Below, one piece after another: positions 1-8,888 of a stretch of 64,000 nucleotides of DNA. A program made the translations under genes and the position numbers. The notes beneath the pieces are model-generated. The model was not told where the DNA came from. It saw only the letters and a program-made list of their open reading frames with translations, and searched no databases. Source of the DNA: Dermacoccus abyssi (lineage in GTDB: Bacteria; Actinomycetota; Actinomycetes; Actinomycetales; Dermatophilaceae); the NCBI RefSeq assembly GCF_034541975.1, contig NZ_JAVYJM010000001.1; one strand, given 5' to 3'. Every line of letters starts with the position of its first letter. Within the stretch, counting starts at the first letter, position 1.

Positions 1-786
1 CTGCTCGGCGTCACACGTCATCTCGGCTTCCTCAGGAGCCTGTTCGGCGATCTCAAACGCCTCGGCGCCATCTCGATCGCAGCGGTGCTCATCGCGATCA
101 ACTGGGTCGTCTACGTCCTCGCCGTGACGACGGGACACGTCACCGAAGCCGCGCTAGGCTACTTCCTCAACCCGCTCGTCACCGTCATGCTCGGGGTGCT
201 CGTGCTCGGCGAGAAGCTACGTCGGATGCAGTGGCTCGCCGTAGCCATCGGTGTCATCGCCTGCGTGTACCTCGCCGTCGACTACGGCAGCCCGCCGTGG
301 ATCTCCGTCGGCCTCGCCCTCAGCTTCGCGGCGTACGGGCTGATGAAGAAGCGTGTCGGCGGGCGCTTCACCGCGCTCGAGGGGCTCACCGCAGAAACGG
401 TCGTCCTTGCTCCGTTCGCGGCGGTCATGCTCGTGTGGCTCGGCGCCACGGGGCGCAGCACGTGGTCCGGTAACGGCTCGTGGCACCCCGTGCTGCTCGC
501 CCTGTCGGGCGTCGCCACCGCCATCCCGCTGCTGCTCTTCGCCGCCGCAGCGCGCCGTATCCCACTCTCGACGATCGGGCTCCTGCAGTTCATGACGCCG
601 GTCATGCAACTGCTGTGCGGCGTGCTCGTGCTCGGCGAGACGATGAGCGCCGGACGCTGGGTGGGCTTCGGCCTCGTCTGGATCGCCCTCGTCGTCCTCA
701 CGGCCGACTCCCTCGCCCAAGCCCGGCGAACCCGGCGAGCGCGCCGCGCGACGCCCCTGGAGACGTCAGCGGCCGCCCCCACCTAG
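1..786 (+). CDS. rarD: RarD-type EamA permease, 5'-truncated by window edge
   Basis: An open frame runs from base 1, so the start lies upstream. 261 residues are visible; RarD proteins are usually about 300, so roughly 40 N-terminal residues are missing. The visible part is a series of hydrophobic helices covering the end of the first and all of the second EamA domain. The stretch around residue 47 (GYFLNPLVTVMLG) followed by LGEKLRRMQW matches the conserved centre of RarD. The family is membrane-bound and was named for chloramphenicol sensitivity; transported substrates are poorly defined. A GTG at 85 could be called as a start, but the frame stays open and RarD-like upstream of it. Convergent with the next gene. 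Confidence 0.85.
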   Translation: MLGVTRHLGFLRSLFGDLKRLGAISIAAVLIAINWVVYVLAVTTGHVTEAALGYFLNPLVTVMLGVLVLGEKLRRMQWLAVAIGVIACVYLAVDYGSPPWISVGLALSFAAYGLMKKRVGGRFTALEGLTAETVVLAPFAAVMLVWLGATGRSTWSGNGSWHPVLLALSGVATAIPLLLFAAAARRIPLSTIGLLQFMTPVMQLLCGVLVLGETMSAGRWVGFGLVWIALVVLTADSLAQARRTRRARRATPLETSAAAPT

Positions 787-829
787 ACCGAGGTCGAGGC
801 GGGGCCGGCCGGAGAGCCTGAGGTCAGCG

Positions 830-2137
830 TCAGGCGCCGAGCACCTGGTCGAGGTAGGCGTTCGTGAAGACCCGCTGCGGGTCGAAGCGCTCGCGCAGCG
901 CCACGAAGTCGTCGAACTTCGGGTAGACGGTGCGCAGGTACTCAGCGTCGTAGTCGTGCATCTTGCCCCAGTGCGGGCGCGCCTCGTGAGCCCGCGCCAT
1001 GTCCCAGAAGTACTTGAAGTACGTCCGGTGGTCGGCCTTCACGTAGTGGTGGATGGCGATGTAGCAGCTCTCGCGGCCGTAGGCGGTCGACATCCAGCGG
1101 TCGTCGCCGGCCGTCCAGCGCACCTCGACGGGGAAGGCGACAGGCTCGTTGGTGCGCTCCACCCAGGCCTGAAGATCACGCAGGATCGACTCGGCCGCCT
1201 CGACCGGCACAGCCATCTCCGCCTCGCGGAAACGCACGGTGCGCGGTGAGGCGTAGACGCTGTGGCTGACGTCGCTGAACTCTCGCGCCGAGAGGGCCCG
1301 CGCCGAGACGTTGTTGATCCGGCGCGTGAGGTTCGGGCGAGCGACGCTCAGGCGGCATATCGCGTCGAAGAGCGTGTTGGAGAGGAACTCGTCGTCGAGC
1401 TTGTGGCGCCACTGCGCCAACGGCTTCGTCGGGGCATCGCCCGCGCCGCGCGTGTTGCGCTTCGTCATCACCTTGTCGGTGTGCGGGAACCAGTAGAACT
1501 CGTAGTGATCGGTCTCGGCGAGGGCCGCGGGGAGCACGGCGAGTTCCTCGGTCATCGTCGAGGGACGCTCGACGGCCGAGAGGGTGAACGCGGGCACGCA
1601 CTGCAGCTCCACCTCGGTGAGCACACCGAGTGCTCCGAGCGTGACGCCGAGCGCCGGCACGAGGTCGCTGTTCTCGCCGCCCTCGCTCCAGCGCAGCACG
1701 TCGCCGGTGCCCGTGACCATCTCGCCGCCGACGACAGTGCCGCCGAAGCCGGTCCACGCGAGGCCCGTGCCGTGCGTCGAGGTGGAGACGGCGCCGGAGA
1801 TCGTCTGACGGTCGATGTCGCCCATGTTCGCGAGCGCGAGGCCGCGGTCGGCGAGCAGGTTGACGAGCTCGTACAGGTGGGTGCCCGCCTTGACACGCAC
1901 GCGGTTCGTCGCTTCGTCGAACGAGACGATGCCCGACATCGCGTCGAGACGCACCTGGGTGTCGACCGGCTGCGCGATGGGAGTGAACGAGTGGCCGGCA
2001 CCGACGGGGCGAACCTTGCGTCCAGCCGCAGTACTCTCACGCACGAGCTCCGCTATCGCGGCAGTATCGCTCGGCGAGACGACGCGTGACGGCGTCGCCG
2101 TGACGTTGCCCGCCCAGTTGCTCCACTCAGCCAAAGT
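830..2137 (-). CDS. FAD-linked oxidoreductase, D-arabinono-1,4-lactone oxidase family
   Basis: 435 residues. The N-terminal PCMH-type FAD domain has GAGHSFTPI, whose His is the usual covalent FAD attachment residue in this family. The C-terminal lactone-oxidase (ALO) domain carries the family HWGK motif. I chose the TTG at 2137: GGGGAGGG lies upstream, the resulting N-terminus (AEWSNWAGN) matches the family, and the frame upstream of it looks like noise. The TTG overlaps the last 11 bases of the preceding PLP-protein gene, so translation is probably coupled. Relatives oxidise sugar-acid lactones or alditols with O2. The true substrate is unknown; it probably shares a pathway with the PLP protein. 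Confidence 0.85.
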   Translation of the reverse strand, partial: TLAEWSNWAGNVTATPSRVVSPSDTAAIAELVRESTAAGRKVRPVGAGHSFTPIAQPVDTQVRLDAMSGIVSFDEATNRVRVKAGTHLYELVNLLADRGLALANMGDIDRQTISGAVSTSTHGTGLAWTGFGGTVVGGEMVTGTGDVLRWSEGGENSDLVPALGVTLGALGVLTEVELQCVPAFTLSAVERPSTMTEELAVLPAALAETDHYEFYWFPHTDKVMTKRNTRGAGDAPTKPLAQWRHKLDDEFLSNTLFDAICRLSVARPNLTRRINNVSARALSAREFSDVSHSVYASPRTVRFREAEMAVPVEAAESILRDLQAWVERTNEPVAFPVEVRWTAGDDRWMSTAYGRESCYIAIHHYVKADHRTYFKYFWDMARAHEARPHWGKMHDYDAEYLRTVYPKFDDFVALRERFDPQRVFTNAYLDQVLGA

Positions 2138-3281
2138 TCTTGCCCTCCCCTCGATACGTGGGCACCGTCTCGATGACGCGCCCACCCTCCACGACGTGAA
2201 CGGTGTCGAAGCGCTCGCACGCCTCGCCCGCCTTGGTGTGGCGGAACCAGACGTTGTCGCCGATCGCGAGCCCACGCGTTCCGGGGCCACGCAACGGGGT
2301 CTGCACCTCGCCCGGGCCCTCCTGACCGAAATAGCGCAACCCCTCGGGCCACACCGGGGTGGGCATACGCGACGAGTTACCGACACCGGAGGCGAGGTAG
2401 CCGCCGCTGAACGTGACGACGACGGATTCGGACGGACGCCGCACGACCGGCGAGACGAAGTAAGCGGCCGCCTTGGTGGTCAGATCGCGGTAATTGTCGA
2501 AGAACGTCGAGGTGAACAGTCCGGAGCCCACAGCGATGTCGGTGACGACACCGTCGTTGCCGGTCAGGTGCACCGAGCCGGTTCCGCCACCGTTGACGAA
2601 CTCGAGGTCGGCGTATTGCTCGACGGCCCGACGCACCGCACCGCGACGCACCTCCAGCTCCTGCACGGAGCGGCGCTTGATGAGACGGTGCACGGGGGTG
2701 GCGTCGGCGACGCCGGCCACCTGGGCCTCGTACATCATGATGCCGACGAGGCGCACACCCTCGGTCTCGGAGGCGAGGCGCGCGAATTCTCCGGCCTCTT
2801 CGGCGGTGTGCACCGACGATCGGTGGACGCCGAGTGAGAGGCGTCCGATCCGCAGGGACGCGTCGACGTCGAGGCACACACGCAACTCGCACCCGTGCTC
2901 GCGTCCGATCCGCCCGATCATCTCAAGGTGCTCGGGAAGGTCCACCATGAACGTGATCTCGCGGCGGGCGGTGTCGTTCTGCGCAACCATCGCCATCGTC
3001 GCCACGTCAACACTCGGGTAGGCGATGACGACGTCGTGGGCGCCGTTCTCGACGAGCCAGAGCGCCTCGGCCGCCGAGTAGACGAGCAGACCGCGGACCC
3101 CGTCCTGCTCGAGGCCCCATTCGAGGATCGAGCGCACGCGCACCGACTTGCTCGCGAGCCGGAGCGGCACACCGTCGGCGGCGCGACGCAACTTCTCGAA
3201 GTTCTCACGCAGCACGCCTTGATCGACGACGAACTGCGGCCCCTCACCTGCATCGATGGGGGCGTCGAACACGGAGGTCAT
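2127..3281 (-). CDS. Fold-type III PLP enzyme (alanine racemase-like / D-threonine aldolase-like)
   Basis: 384 residues. The N-terminal alanine-racemase-type barrel has the expected PLP lysine in LASKSVR (K45) and the phosphate-binding glycine-rich FVNGGGTGS. The C-terminal part with FRHTKAGEACERF is typical of the D-threonine aldolase / D-serine dehydratase branch, where His and Cys bind a metal. Proteins of this type are usually labelled amino acid deaminase/aldolase. The ATG at 3281 overlaps the stop of the TetR gene (ATGA), and the 3' end overlaps the FAD oxidase, so the three genes form one operon. The substrate is not known; action on a D-amino or beta-hydroxy amino acid is inferred. 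Confidence 0.8.
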   Translation of the reverse strand: MTSVFDAPIDAGEGPQFVVDQGVLRENFEKLRRAADGVPLRLASKSVRVRSILEWGLEQDGVRGLLVYSAAEALWLVENGAHDVVIAYPSVDVATMAMVAQNDTARREITFMVDLPEHLEMIGRIGREHGCELRVCLDVDASLRIGRLSLGVHRSSVHTAEEAGEFARLASETEGVRLVGIMMYEAQVAGVADATPVHRLIKRRSVQELEVRRGAVRRAVEQYADLEFVNGGGTGSVHLTGNDGVVTDIAVGSGLFTSTFFDNYRDLTTKAAAYFVSPVVRRPSESVVVTFSGGYLASGVGNSSRMPTPVWPEGLRYFGQEGPGEVQTPLRGPGTRGLAIGDNVWFRHTKAGEACERFDTVHVVEGGRVIETVPTYRGEGKNFG

Positions 3282-3871
3282 GTCTGGGTCATCGCGAGAA
3301 TCTCTGCAAAGCTGTCGAGAACCTCGAGGGCCTTCTCGTCATCCCCGTCCGCGAGCCACGCGAGAGCGACGCCGTCCGTCATGGCAACAGTCATCCGGGC
3401 GATGACATCGGCGGGCAGACCGAGTTCGGCCTCCCCCTTCTTCTGGAACAGTTCGACGAAGCCGCGCACGACCTCGTATTTGTTCGCGAAGATGCGTTGC
3501 GCGAGCTCCGGACCCGGAGCCTCCTGGCGCACGAGGTAGGCCACCAGTTCGTAGACCAGGCGCTGCCGCTCGGTCTGGGCACCACTCAAGGTCCAGTAGT
3601 ACCGGAAGGCTTGCTTGATGGCGTCGACGGGGGTGGCGCCGTCGGGCAGGTCGAACTCGGCTACGTCGACCTCACGCTGAAGGAGGGTCTCGACGACTGC
3701 TTCGAGCAGGGCCCGCTTGTTGTCGAAGCAGTAGTGCACCGTTCCGAGCGACACACCCGCCTCCGTCGCGATGCGCCGCACCGTCGTGTTGTCGAGACCG
3801 TCACGGAGCGCGATGCGGATGGCAGCGTCGATGAGCTGCGTCCTGCGCGTGTCGATGTCCAACCGAGGCAT
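3278..3871 (-). CDS. TetR family transcriptional regulator
   Basis: 197 residues. The N-terminal TetR helix-turn-helix spans about residues 9-55 (VRRIATEAGVSLGTVHYCF), followed by a helical ligand domain. It is the first gene of a three-gene operon with the PLP enzyme and the FAD oxidase, which it presumably regulates. TAGGGT at 3879-3884 ends 7 nt before the ATG and there is no Shine-Dalgarno, so the message is probably leaderless. The ligand is unknown. Confidence 0.88.
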   Translation of the reverse strand: MPRLDIDTRRTQLIDAAIRIALRDGLDNTTVRRIATEAGVSLGTVHYCFDNKRALLEAVVETLLQREVDVAEFDLPDGATPVDAIKQAFRYYWTLSGAQTERQRLVYELVAYLVRQEAPGPELAQRIFANKYEVVRGFVELFQKKGEAELGLPADVIARMTVAMTDGVALAWLADGDDEKALEVLDSFAEILAMTQT

Positions 3872-3878
3872 GCTTGCG

Positions 3879-3884
3879 ACCCTA
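3879..3884 (-). promoter_or_regulatory. -10 element (TAGGGT) for leaderless TetR operon
   Basis: TAGGGT on the minus strand, 7 nt before the ATG at 3871; no clear -35. Confidence 0.5.
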
Positions 3885-3965
3885 CTCCCTCATGAAGACG
3901 CGTGACCCGACGAAAGAAACACCTTCATCTTTCAACGATCGGACTGCGTGACGCGTCTCGCGGGT

Positions 3966-4964
3966 TCAGGCGGAACGCGACGCGACGCTCATCGGTAGCG
4001 CCTTGAGAGCCGTCTGCGCGTCACCTTCGCCCAACTCGTCGATGAGCGCAGCCGCCTCACGAGCCAGCGAGGCAGTGTGCTCACGTGCCTTGTCGATCGC
4101 GGGGTGACGACGCAACAGCTCAAGGGCTTCGGCGTGCTCGGCGTCATCGACCAACGGGCGCGCGAGGAGCTCCTTGAGCCGCTCGTCGGCCGGGTCGTTC
4201 GAGGCGTTGACGTAGAACGTCGGCAGGGTCGCCACGCCTTCGCGCAGATCGGTGCCGGGCATTTTGCCCAGCGTCTCGGCGTCGCTCGTGATGTCGATGA
4301 TGTCGTCGGAGAGCTGGAAGACGAGGCCGACGAGTTCGCCGTATCGGCCGAGCAGGTCGATGACGCGCGCGTCGCAGCCGGAGAACATGGCGCCGTACTG
4401 CGCGGCGGCCGCGATGAGCACACCGGTCTTGTCGGCGAGCACACGCAGGTAATAGGCCATGGGGTCTTCGCCGTCAGGAGCCTGACGCTCGTCCTCGATC
4501 TGGCCTGCACACAGGCGGACGAAGGTACGCGCCTGCAGGAGCACGGCCTCGGAGCCGAGGTGAGCGACGAGCTCGGAGGCCTTGCCGAACAGCAGGTCGC
4601 CGACGAGGATCGCCGTGGAGTTGCCGTAGACCGAGTTGGCGCTCGGCACCCCGCGACGCAGGTCGGATTCGTCCATGACGTCGTCGTGGTACAGCGAGGC
4701 GAGGTGCGTCAGTTCGACAGCGGCTGCGGCATCGACCACCTCGTTGCTCGCGCCCGTGCCGAGTTCGGCGGTGAGCAACGTGAGCAGCGGGCGGAAACGC
4801 TTGCCCCCGGCGTCGACGAGGTGGTGGCTCGCCTCCTTGACGAGGGGGCTGTCGTGATCGACGACCTCCTCGAGGCGGTCGTTGACGCGCACGAGACCGT
4901 CGGCGAGGCGCTGCGTCAGTTCGTCCGACGCCTCGGGCACGACCGCAGCGGCAGGGGATGTCAT
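3966..4964 (-). CDS. Trans-polyprenyl diphosphate synthase (menaquinone side chain)
   Basis: 332 residues. Both Asp-rich motifs of the family are present: DDVMD (94-98) and DDIID (220-224), plus the substrate-binding GGKRFRP (53-59). It condenses isopentenyl diphosphate with an allylic primer to make a long all-trans prenyl diphosphate. The adjoining menaquinone genes suggest it supplies the chain that MenA attaches to the naphthoquinone. Chain length cannot be read reliably from sequence. It lies 22 nt downstream of the reductase gene in the same direction, so both are probably co-transcribed with menG. Confidence 0.9.
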   Translation of the reverse strand: MTSPAAAVVPEASDELTQRLADGLVRVNDRLEEVVDHDSPLVKEASHHLVDAGGKRFRPLLTLLTAELGTGASNEVVDAAAAVELTHLASLYHDDVMDESDLRRGVPSANSVYGNSTAILVGDLLFGKASELVAHLGSEAVLLQARTFVRLCAGQIEDERQAPDGEDPMAYYLRVLADKTGVLIAAAAQYGAMFSGCDARVIDLLGRYGELVGLVFQLSDDIIDITSDAETLGKMPGTDLREGVATLPTFYVNASNDPADERLKELLARPLVDDAEHAEALELLRRHPAIDKAREHTASLAREAAALIDELGEGDAQTALKALPMSVASRSA

Positions 4965-4986
4965 CGGTTCACTCTTTCGTCGTCGC

Positions 4987-6324
4987 TCACGCGCTGGGCG
5001 TGATGCGCGTCAGGGCGCTGTACAGGCGGTCGGTGGTGCTCGTGCCCTTCGGGTCGGCGAGGTTCGCCATGACCCGGACGACGAGCTTCATGAGGTCTTC
5101 CCGCGGCAAACCGTATGTCACGGCGAGCTTCATCAGCTGCGGGTTGCCGATGATCGTGGCGAAGTGACGCCCCAGGGTGAAGTACCCACCGAGGGCGTCC
5201 TTCATCACCTTGGGGTAGGTCTCGAGGACGCGTTCGCGGGCAGCGTCGTCATGGCGGCCACGGGTGAAGGCACTCGCGACGACCTCGCTTCCGAGGCGTG
5301 CGGCCTCCATGGCGTAGGCGATGCCTTCGCCGTTGAACGGGTTGACCATGCCGCCCGAGTCACCGACGAGCATGAGGCCGTCCGCATAGTGCGGCGTCCG
5401 GTTGAAACCCATGGGCAAGGCTGCGCCGCGCAGGTCGCCGACGAGCGTCTCGTCGGTGAAGGTCCATTCGGCCGGCATCCGCGCGACCCAGCGCTTGAGC
5501 ACCTCGCGGTAGTCGGTGCGCCCGAACGCCTTGGAGGTGTTGAGGATGCCGAGGCCGACGTTCGAGGTGCCGTCGCCGACGCCGAAGATCCAGCCGTAGC
5601 CCGGGAGCAGGACCTCGCGCCCGTGCTCGTCACGTCCGGGCAGCTCGAGCCAGCTCTCGAGGTAGTCGTCGTGCGTGCGGGGGCTCGTGTAGTAGCCGCG
5701 CACTGCGACGCCCATGGGGCGGTCCTCGCGCTTCTCGCGCCCGACGGCGAGCGCCAAGCGGCTCGAGTTGCCGTCAGCCGCGACGACGAGCGGGGCGCGG
5801 TAGGTGGCCGTATCCCCCGTGGCACGGCCGTCCTCACCGAGGAGCTTGGCCCTGACACCGACGACCTGCGAGCCCTCGCGCAGCGGCTCGGTGACATTGA
5901 CACCCTGCAGGAGACGGGCACCCTTGCTCACCGCGTGACGCGCGAGGATGTCGTCGAAGTCCTGGCGGGTGCGCACGAGGCCGTAAGTCGGGAAGCCGGA
6001 CGCCTCGGGCCAGTCGACCTGCAACCGCATACCGCGGCCCACGAGGCGCAGCCCCTTGTTGCGGATCCACCCCTCGCTCTCGGGGGTCGGAATGCCGAGC
6101 AGGTCGAGTTCCTTGACGGCGCGCGGCGTGAGGCCGTCACCGCAGACCTTCTCGCGCGGGAAGCGCGTCTTCTCCAGGAGCAGGACGTCGAGGCCCGCGT
6201 CCGCGAGGTACGCGGCCATCGTCGAACCGCCGGGGCCGGCGCCGACGACGATGACGTCGGCGCGCTCGGATGCGTCTGCGCTGTTCACACCGGTGCCCGG
6301 CGTGAGGTTCGAGGTGTCGCTCAC
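4987..6324 (-). CDS. menJ: Geranylgeranyl reductase family flavoprotein, MenJ-like
   Basis: 445 residues. The N-terminal FAD-binding Rossmann motif is VVGAGPGGSTMA, and a second FAD contact (VGDSGGMVNPFNGEGI) is typical of geranylgeranyl reductases. The start is the GTG at 6324, which overlaps the menG stop as GTGA. Longer versions begin inside menG and look like noise. In mycobacteria the equivalent protein, MenJ, saturates one isoprene unit of menaquinone. The tight coupling to menG and to a prenyl synthase supports the same role, but other isoprenoid reductions are possible. Confidence 0.85.
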   Translation of the reverse strand: MSDTSNLTPGTGVNSADASERADVIVVGAGPGGSTMAAYLADAGLDVLLLEKTRFPREKVCGDGLTPRAVKELDLLGIPTPESEGWIRNKGLRLVGRGMRLQVDWPEASGFPTYGLVRTRQDFDDILARHAVSKGARLLQGVNVTEPLREGSQVVGVRAKLLGEDGRATGDTATYRAPLVVAADGNSSRLALAVGREKREDRPMGVAVRGYYTSPRTHDDYLESWLELPGRDEHGREVLLPGYGWIFGVGDGTSNVGLGILNTSKAFGRTDYREVLKRWVARMPAEWTFTDETLVGDLRGAALPMGFNRTPHYADGLMLVGDSGGMVNPFNGEGIAYAMEAARLGSEVVASAFTRGRHDDAARERVLETYPKVMKDALGGYFTLGRHFATIIGNPQLMKLAVTYGLPREDLMKLVVRVMANLADPKGTSTTDRLYSALTRITPSA

Positions 6325-7064
6325 GCCGCCCCGCCCTTGGACTTCGGCTGGTTCTTCTGTCCCTTCGCCGCCGCAGGCTTCACCGCGCGGTGAAGCGCGA
6401 CGATGCCACCCGAGAGATTGCGCCACTCGACGTCGCCCCAGCCTGCTGCCTTGATGCGCGTGGCGAGTTCACGCTGCGCCGGCCAGGCCTGAATGGACTC
6501 GGCGAGATAGACGTAGCTCTCCGGGTTGGAGCTGACGGCGCGCGCCACCGGCGGGAGCGCCTGCATGAGGTACTCGCCGTAGATCTTGCGGAAGGCACCG
6601 TTCGTCGGCTGGCTGAACTCGCAGATGAGGAGGGCGCCACCGGGCTTCGTCACGCGGGCGTACTCGGCGAGGGCGCCGTCGACATCGACGACGTTGCGCA
6701 GGCCGAAGCTCATCGTCACCGCGTCGAACGAGGCGTCGGCGAACGGCAGCTTCGTCGCGTCCGCGGCGGTGAAGGCCATGTCGGCGCGGCGCTTCTTTCC
6801 CTCGCGCAGCATGCCGAGGCTGAAGTCGGCGGGCACGACGTGCGCTCCCGCGGCTTCGAAGGGCTCGGACGACGTGCCGGTTCCGGCGGCGATGTCGAGC
6901 ACGACCTGACCGGGCCGGGGAGCCAGCGCCTTGAGCACCTGCTTGCGCCAGCGACGGTCCTGACCGAGGGAGAGCACGTCGTTCATGAGGTCGTAGCGTG
7001 CCGCCACGTCGTCGAACATCCGCGCCACGTCGGAGGGTCGCTTGTCCAGGCCTGCTCGATTCAT
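6321..7064 (-). CDS. menG: Demethylmenaquinone methyltransferase
   Basis: 247 residues of the UbiE/MenG class I SAM methyltransferase family. Motif I is VLDIAAGTGTSS, and the early MFDDVAARYDLMNDVLS block is characteristic. It methylates demethylmenaquinone at the last step of menaquinone synthesis. The ATG at 7064 was chosen because the family motif starts 16 residues later; the longer frame upstream reads antisense to menF. A lysine/alanine-rich tail of about 15 residues is not part of the fold. It diverges from menF with 58 bp between the two start codons. Confidence 0.92.
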   Translation of the reverse strand: MNRAGLDKRPSDVARMFDDVAARYDLMNDVLSLGQDRRWRKQVLKALAPRPGQVVLDIAAGTGTSSEPFEAAGAHVVPADFSLGMLREGKKRRADMAFTAADATKLPFADASFDAVTMSFGLRNVVDVDGALAEYARVTKPGGALLICEFSQPTNGAFRKIYGEYLMQALPPVARAVSSNPESYVYLAESIQAWPAQRELATRIKAAGWGDVEWRNLSGGIVALHRAVKPAAAKGQKNQPKSKGGAA

Positions 7065-7108
7065 GCCTGCATTCTCGCACCCGTCACCGCCTGGGCCGAA
7101 GCGCGCCT

Positions 7109-7114
7109 TAGGCT
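7109..7114 (+). promoter_or_regulatory. -10 element (TAGGCT) for leaderless menF
   Basis: Ends 8 nt before the GTG at 7123; no Shine-Dalgarno is present. Confidence 0.5.
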
Positions 7115-7122
7115 GGTCCATT

Positions 7123-8379
7123 GTGAACGAAGCCCGTCCCGCCGCCACGCCGCGTCTGCGCGTACGCACGTACGAGCTCACCGACCCCGGTGACCTCGTC
7201 GGCCTCATCCCCGCAGGGCGCCCCGCGGAGGACGTCATGTCCTGGGTTCGGCGCGAGGAAGGGCTCGTGGGCTGGGGACGCGCGGCAGCCGTTTCCACCT
7301 CCGGCGACGCTCGCTTCGCCGACGCCGAGGAGTGGTGGGACGCCCTCGTCGCCGCAGCCGACGTCGTCGACGAGGTGGAACGACCGGGCACCGGCCTCGT
7401 CGGCTTCGGCTCGTTCAGCTTCCGCAACTCCTCCGACGAAGGCGCTGCGCTCGTCGTACCGGAGATGATCGTCGGTCGGCGTGACGGCCACGCGTGGCTG
7501 ACGACGATCAACCGCACCACCGACCAGTTGCCGGAGGTGAAGCCCGCCGAGGCCCCCACCGGCGTGGAGCGGACCGACGGTGCGCTGTCGCCGGCGCAGT
7601 GGCGCGGCGCTGTCGGAGACGCCATCGAGTACATCCGCGCCGGACGCATCGACAAGGTCGTCCTCGCGCGCGACGAGATCCACACCGCCGACGCCGACAT
7701 CGACCCGCGCTGGCTCCTCGCCCGCCTGTCCACCGCCTACCGCGACACGTGGGCGTTCGCCGTCGACGGGCTCGTCGGTGGCACGCCGGAGCTGCTCGTG
7801 CGCTCGGACAAGGGCCTCGTCACCTCGCGTGTGCTCGCCGGAACGATCCGGCGCACCGGTTCCGACGATCACGACCTGGCTCTCGCGGCGAGCCTCGCGC
7901 GCAGTTCGAAGGACCTCGTCGAGCACGAATTCGCCGTGCGTTCGGTGGAGGCCGCGCTGCGGCCGCACTGCTCCTCGATGAACGTGCCCGACGCTCCCTT
8001 CGTGCTGCACCTGCCGAACGTCATGCACCTCGCGACGGACGTCTCCGGGGCTCTCACCGACGGCGCGTCGTCGCTCACGCTCGCGGCGTCACTGCACCCC
8101 TCGGCCGCCGTCTGCGGTACGCCGACGCGCGAGGCCGCCCTCGTCATCGACGAGCTGGAACACATGGACCGCGGCCGGTACGCCGGGCCCGTCGGGTGGA
8201 TCGACGCGCGCGGTGACGGCGAGTGGGGCATTGCCCTGCGCAGCGGCCAGATCGACATCGAGAACCCGTGCCGCATCCGCCTGTTCGCCGGCTGCGGCAT
8301 CGTCGAGGGCTCGGATCCGGTGAGCGAGGTGGCCGAGTCGGTCGCCAAACTCGCACCGATGCGCGAAGCGCTGCGCTGA
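7123..8379 (+). CDS. menF: Isochorismate synthase
   Basis: 418 residues of the chorismate-utilising enzyme family. Diagnostic blocks are IDKVVLARDE, whose Lys is the expected general base of isochorismate synthases, HPSAAVCGTPTREA, and GRYAGPVGWID. It converts chorismate to isochorismate, the first committed menaquinone step. The position beside menG and near menD favours menaquinone over siderophore synthesis. The GTG at 7123 was chosen because of the leaderless promoter just upstream and because earlier codons read antisense to menG. Confidence 0.9.
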   Translation: MNEARPAATPRLRVRTYELTDPGDLVGLIPAGRPAEDVMSWVRREEGLVGWGRAAAVSTSGDARFADAEEWWDALVAAADVVDEVERPGTGLVGFGSFSFRNSSDEGAALVVPEMIVGRRDGHAWLTTINRTTDQLPEVKPAEAPTGVERTDGALSPAQWRGAVGDAIEYIRAGRIDKVVLARDEIHTADADIDPRWLLARLSTAYRDTWAFAVDGLVGGTPELLVRSDKGLVTSRVLAGTIRRTGSDDHDLALAASLARSSKDLVEHEFAVRSVEAALRPHCSSMNVPDAPFVLHLPNVMHLATDVSGALTDGASSLTLAASLHPSAAVCGTPTREAALVIDELEHMDRGRYAGPVGWIDARGDGEWGIALRSGQIDIENPCRIRLFAGCGIVEGSDPVSEVAESVAKLAPMREALR

Positions 8380-8386
8380 TCGCCGC

Positions 8387-8392
8387 TACCGT
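8387..8392 (+). promoter_or_regulatory. -10 element (TACCGT) for the flavodoxin-like gene
   Basis: 6 nt before the ATG at 8399. It lies just after the menF stop, so this gene can be transcribed on its own. Confidence 0.45.
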
Positions 8393-8398
8393 CGAGGG

Positions 8399-8860
8399 AT
8401 GAAGCAACTCCTCGTCATCACACACGCCCCGACGCCCGCCACCGTTGCGTTGCGCGACGCCGTGCTCGCGGGTGCGAGCGATCCCGAGTTCTTCGCCGAC
8501 GAGGTCGACGTGCACGCCGTGGCAGCCCTCGAGGCCACCGATCCGCAGCTCTACCTCGACGCCGACGGCTACCTCTTCGGCACGCCCGTGAACTTCGGCT
8601 ACATCTCGGGCGCACTCAAGCACAGCTTCGACTCGACGTACGACGACCTGCTCGAGGAGGTGGCGCGCCGCCCCTTCTCCTACTGGGTTCACGGACGCAG
8701 CGACGCTACCGGCGCGCGTCGTGCCCTCGACGCCATCACCACCGGGCTCGACCTTCGTCTGGTCGCCGAACCGTACGAACGCCTCGGCGAACTGAGCGAC
8801 GTCGACCTCGCCGAGGCCCGCGAGTTCGGCGCCACCGTCGCCGCCAACCTCATCGCCTGA
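8399..8860 (+). CDS. Small flavodoxin-like / NAD(P)H-dependent FMN reductase family protein
   Basis: 153 residues. The flavodoxin-like fold is suggested by the start KQLLVITHAPTPAT (FMN phosphate loop position) and by YLFGTPVNFGYISGALKHSFD, a block shared with FMN-binding NAD(P)H oxidoreductases. It is a little shorter than WrbA or NADPH:quinone reductases. It sits between menF and the convergent menD, so a redox role with quinones is possible but unproven. The start follows a leaderless-type promoter. Confidence 0.7.
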   Translation: MKQLLVITHAPTPATVALRDAVLAGASDPEFFADEVDVHAVAALEATDPQLYLDADGYLFGTPVNFGYISGALKHSFDSTYDDLLEEVARRPFSYWVHGRSDATGARRALDAITTGLDLRLVAEPYERLGELSDVDLAEAREFGATVAANLIA

Positions 8861-8888
8861 CGCACACCGAGCGCGTCCGGACCGGCGC

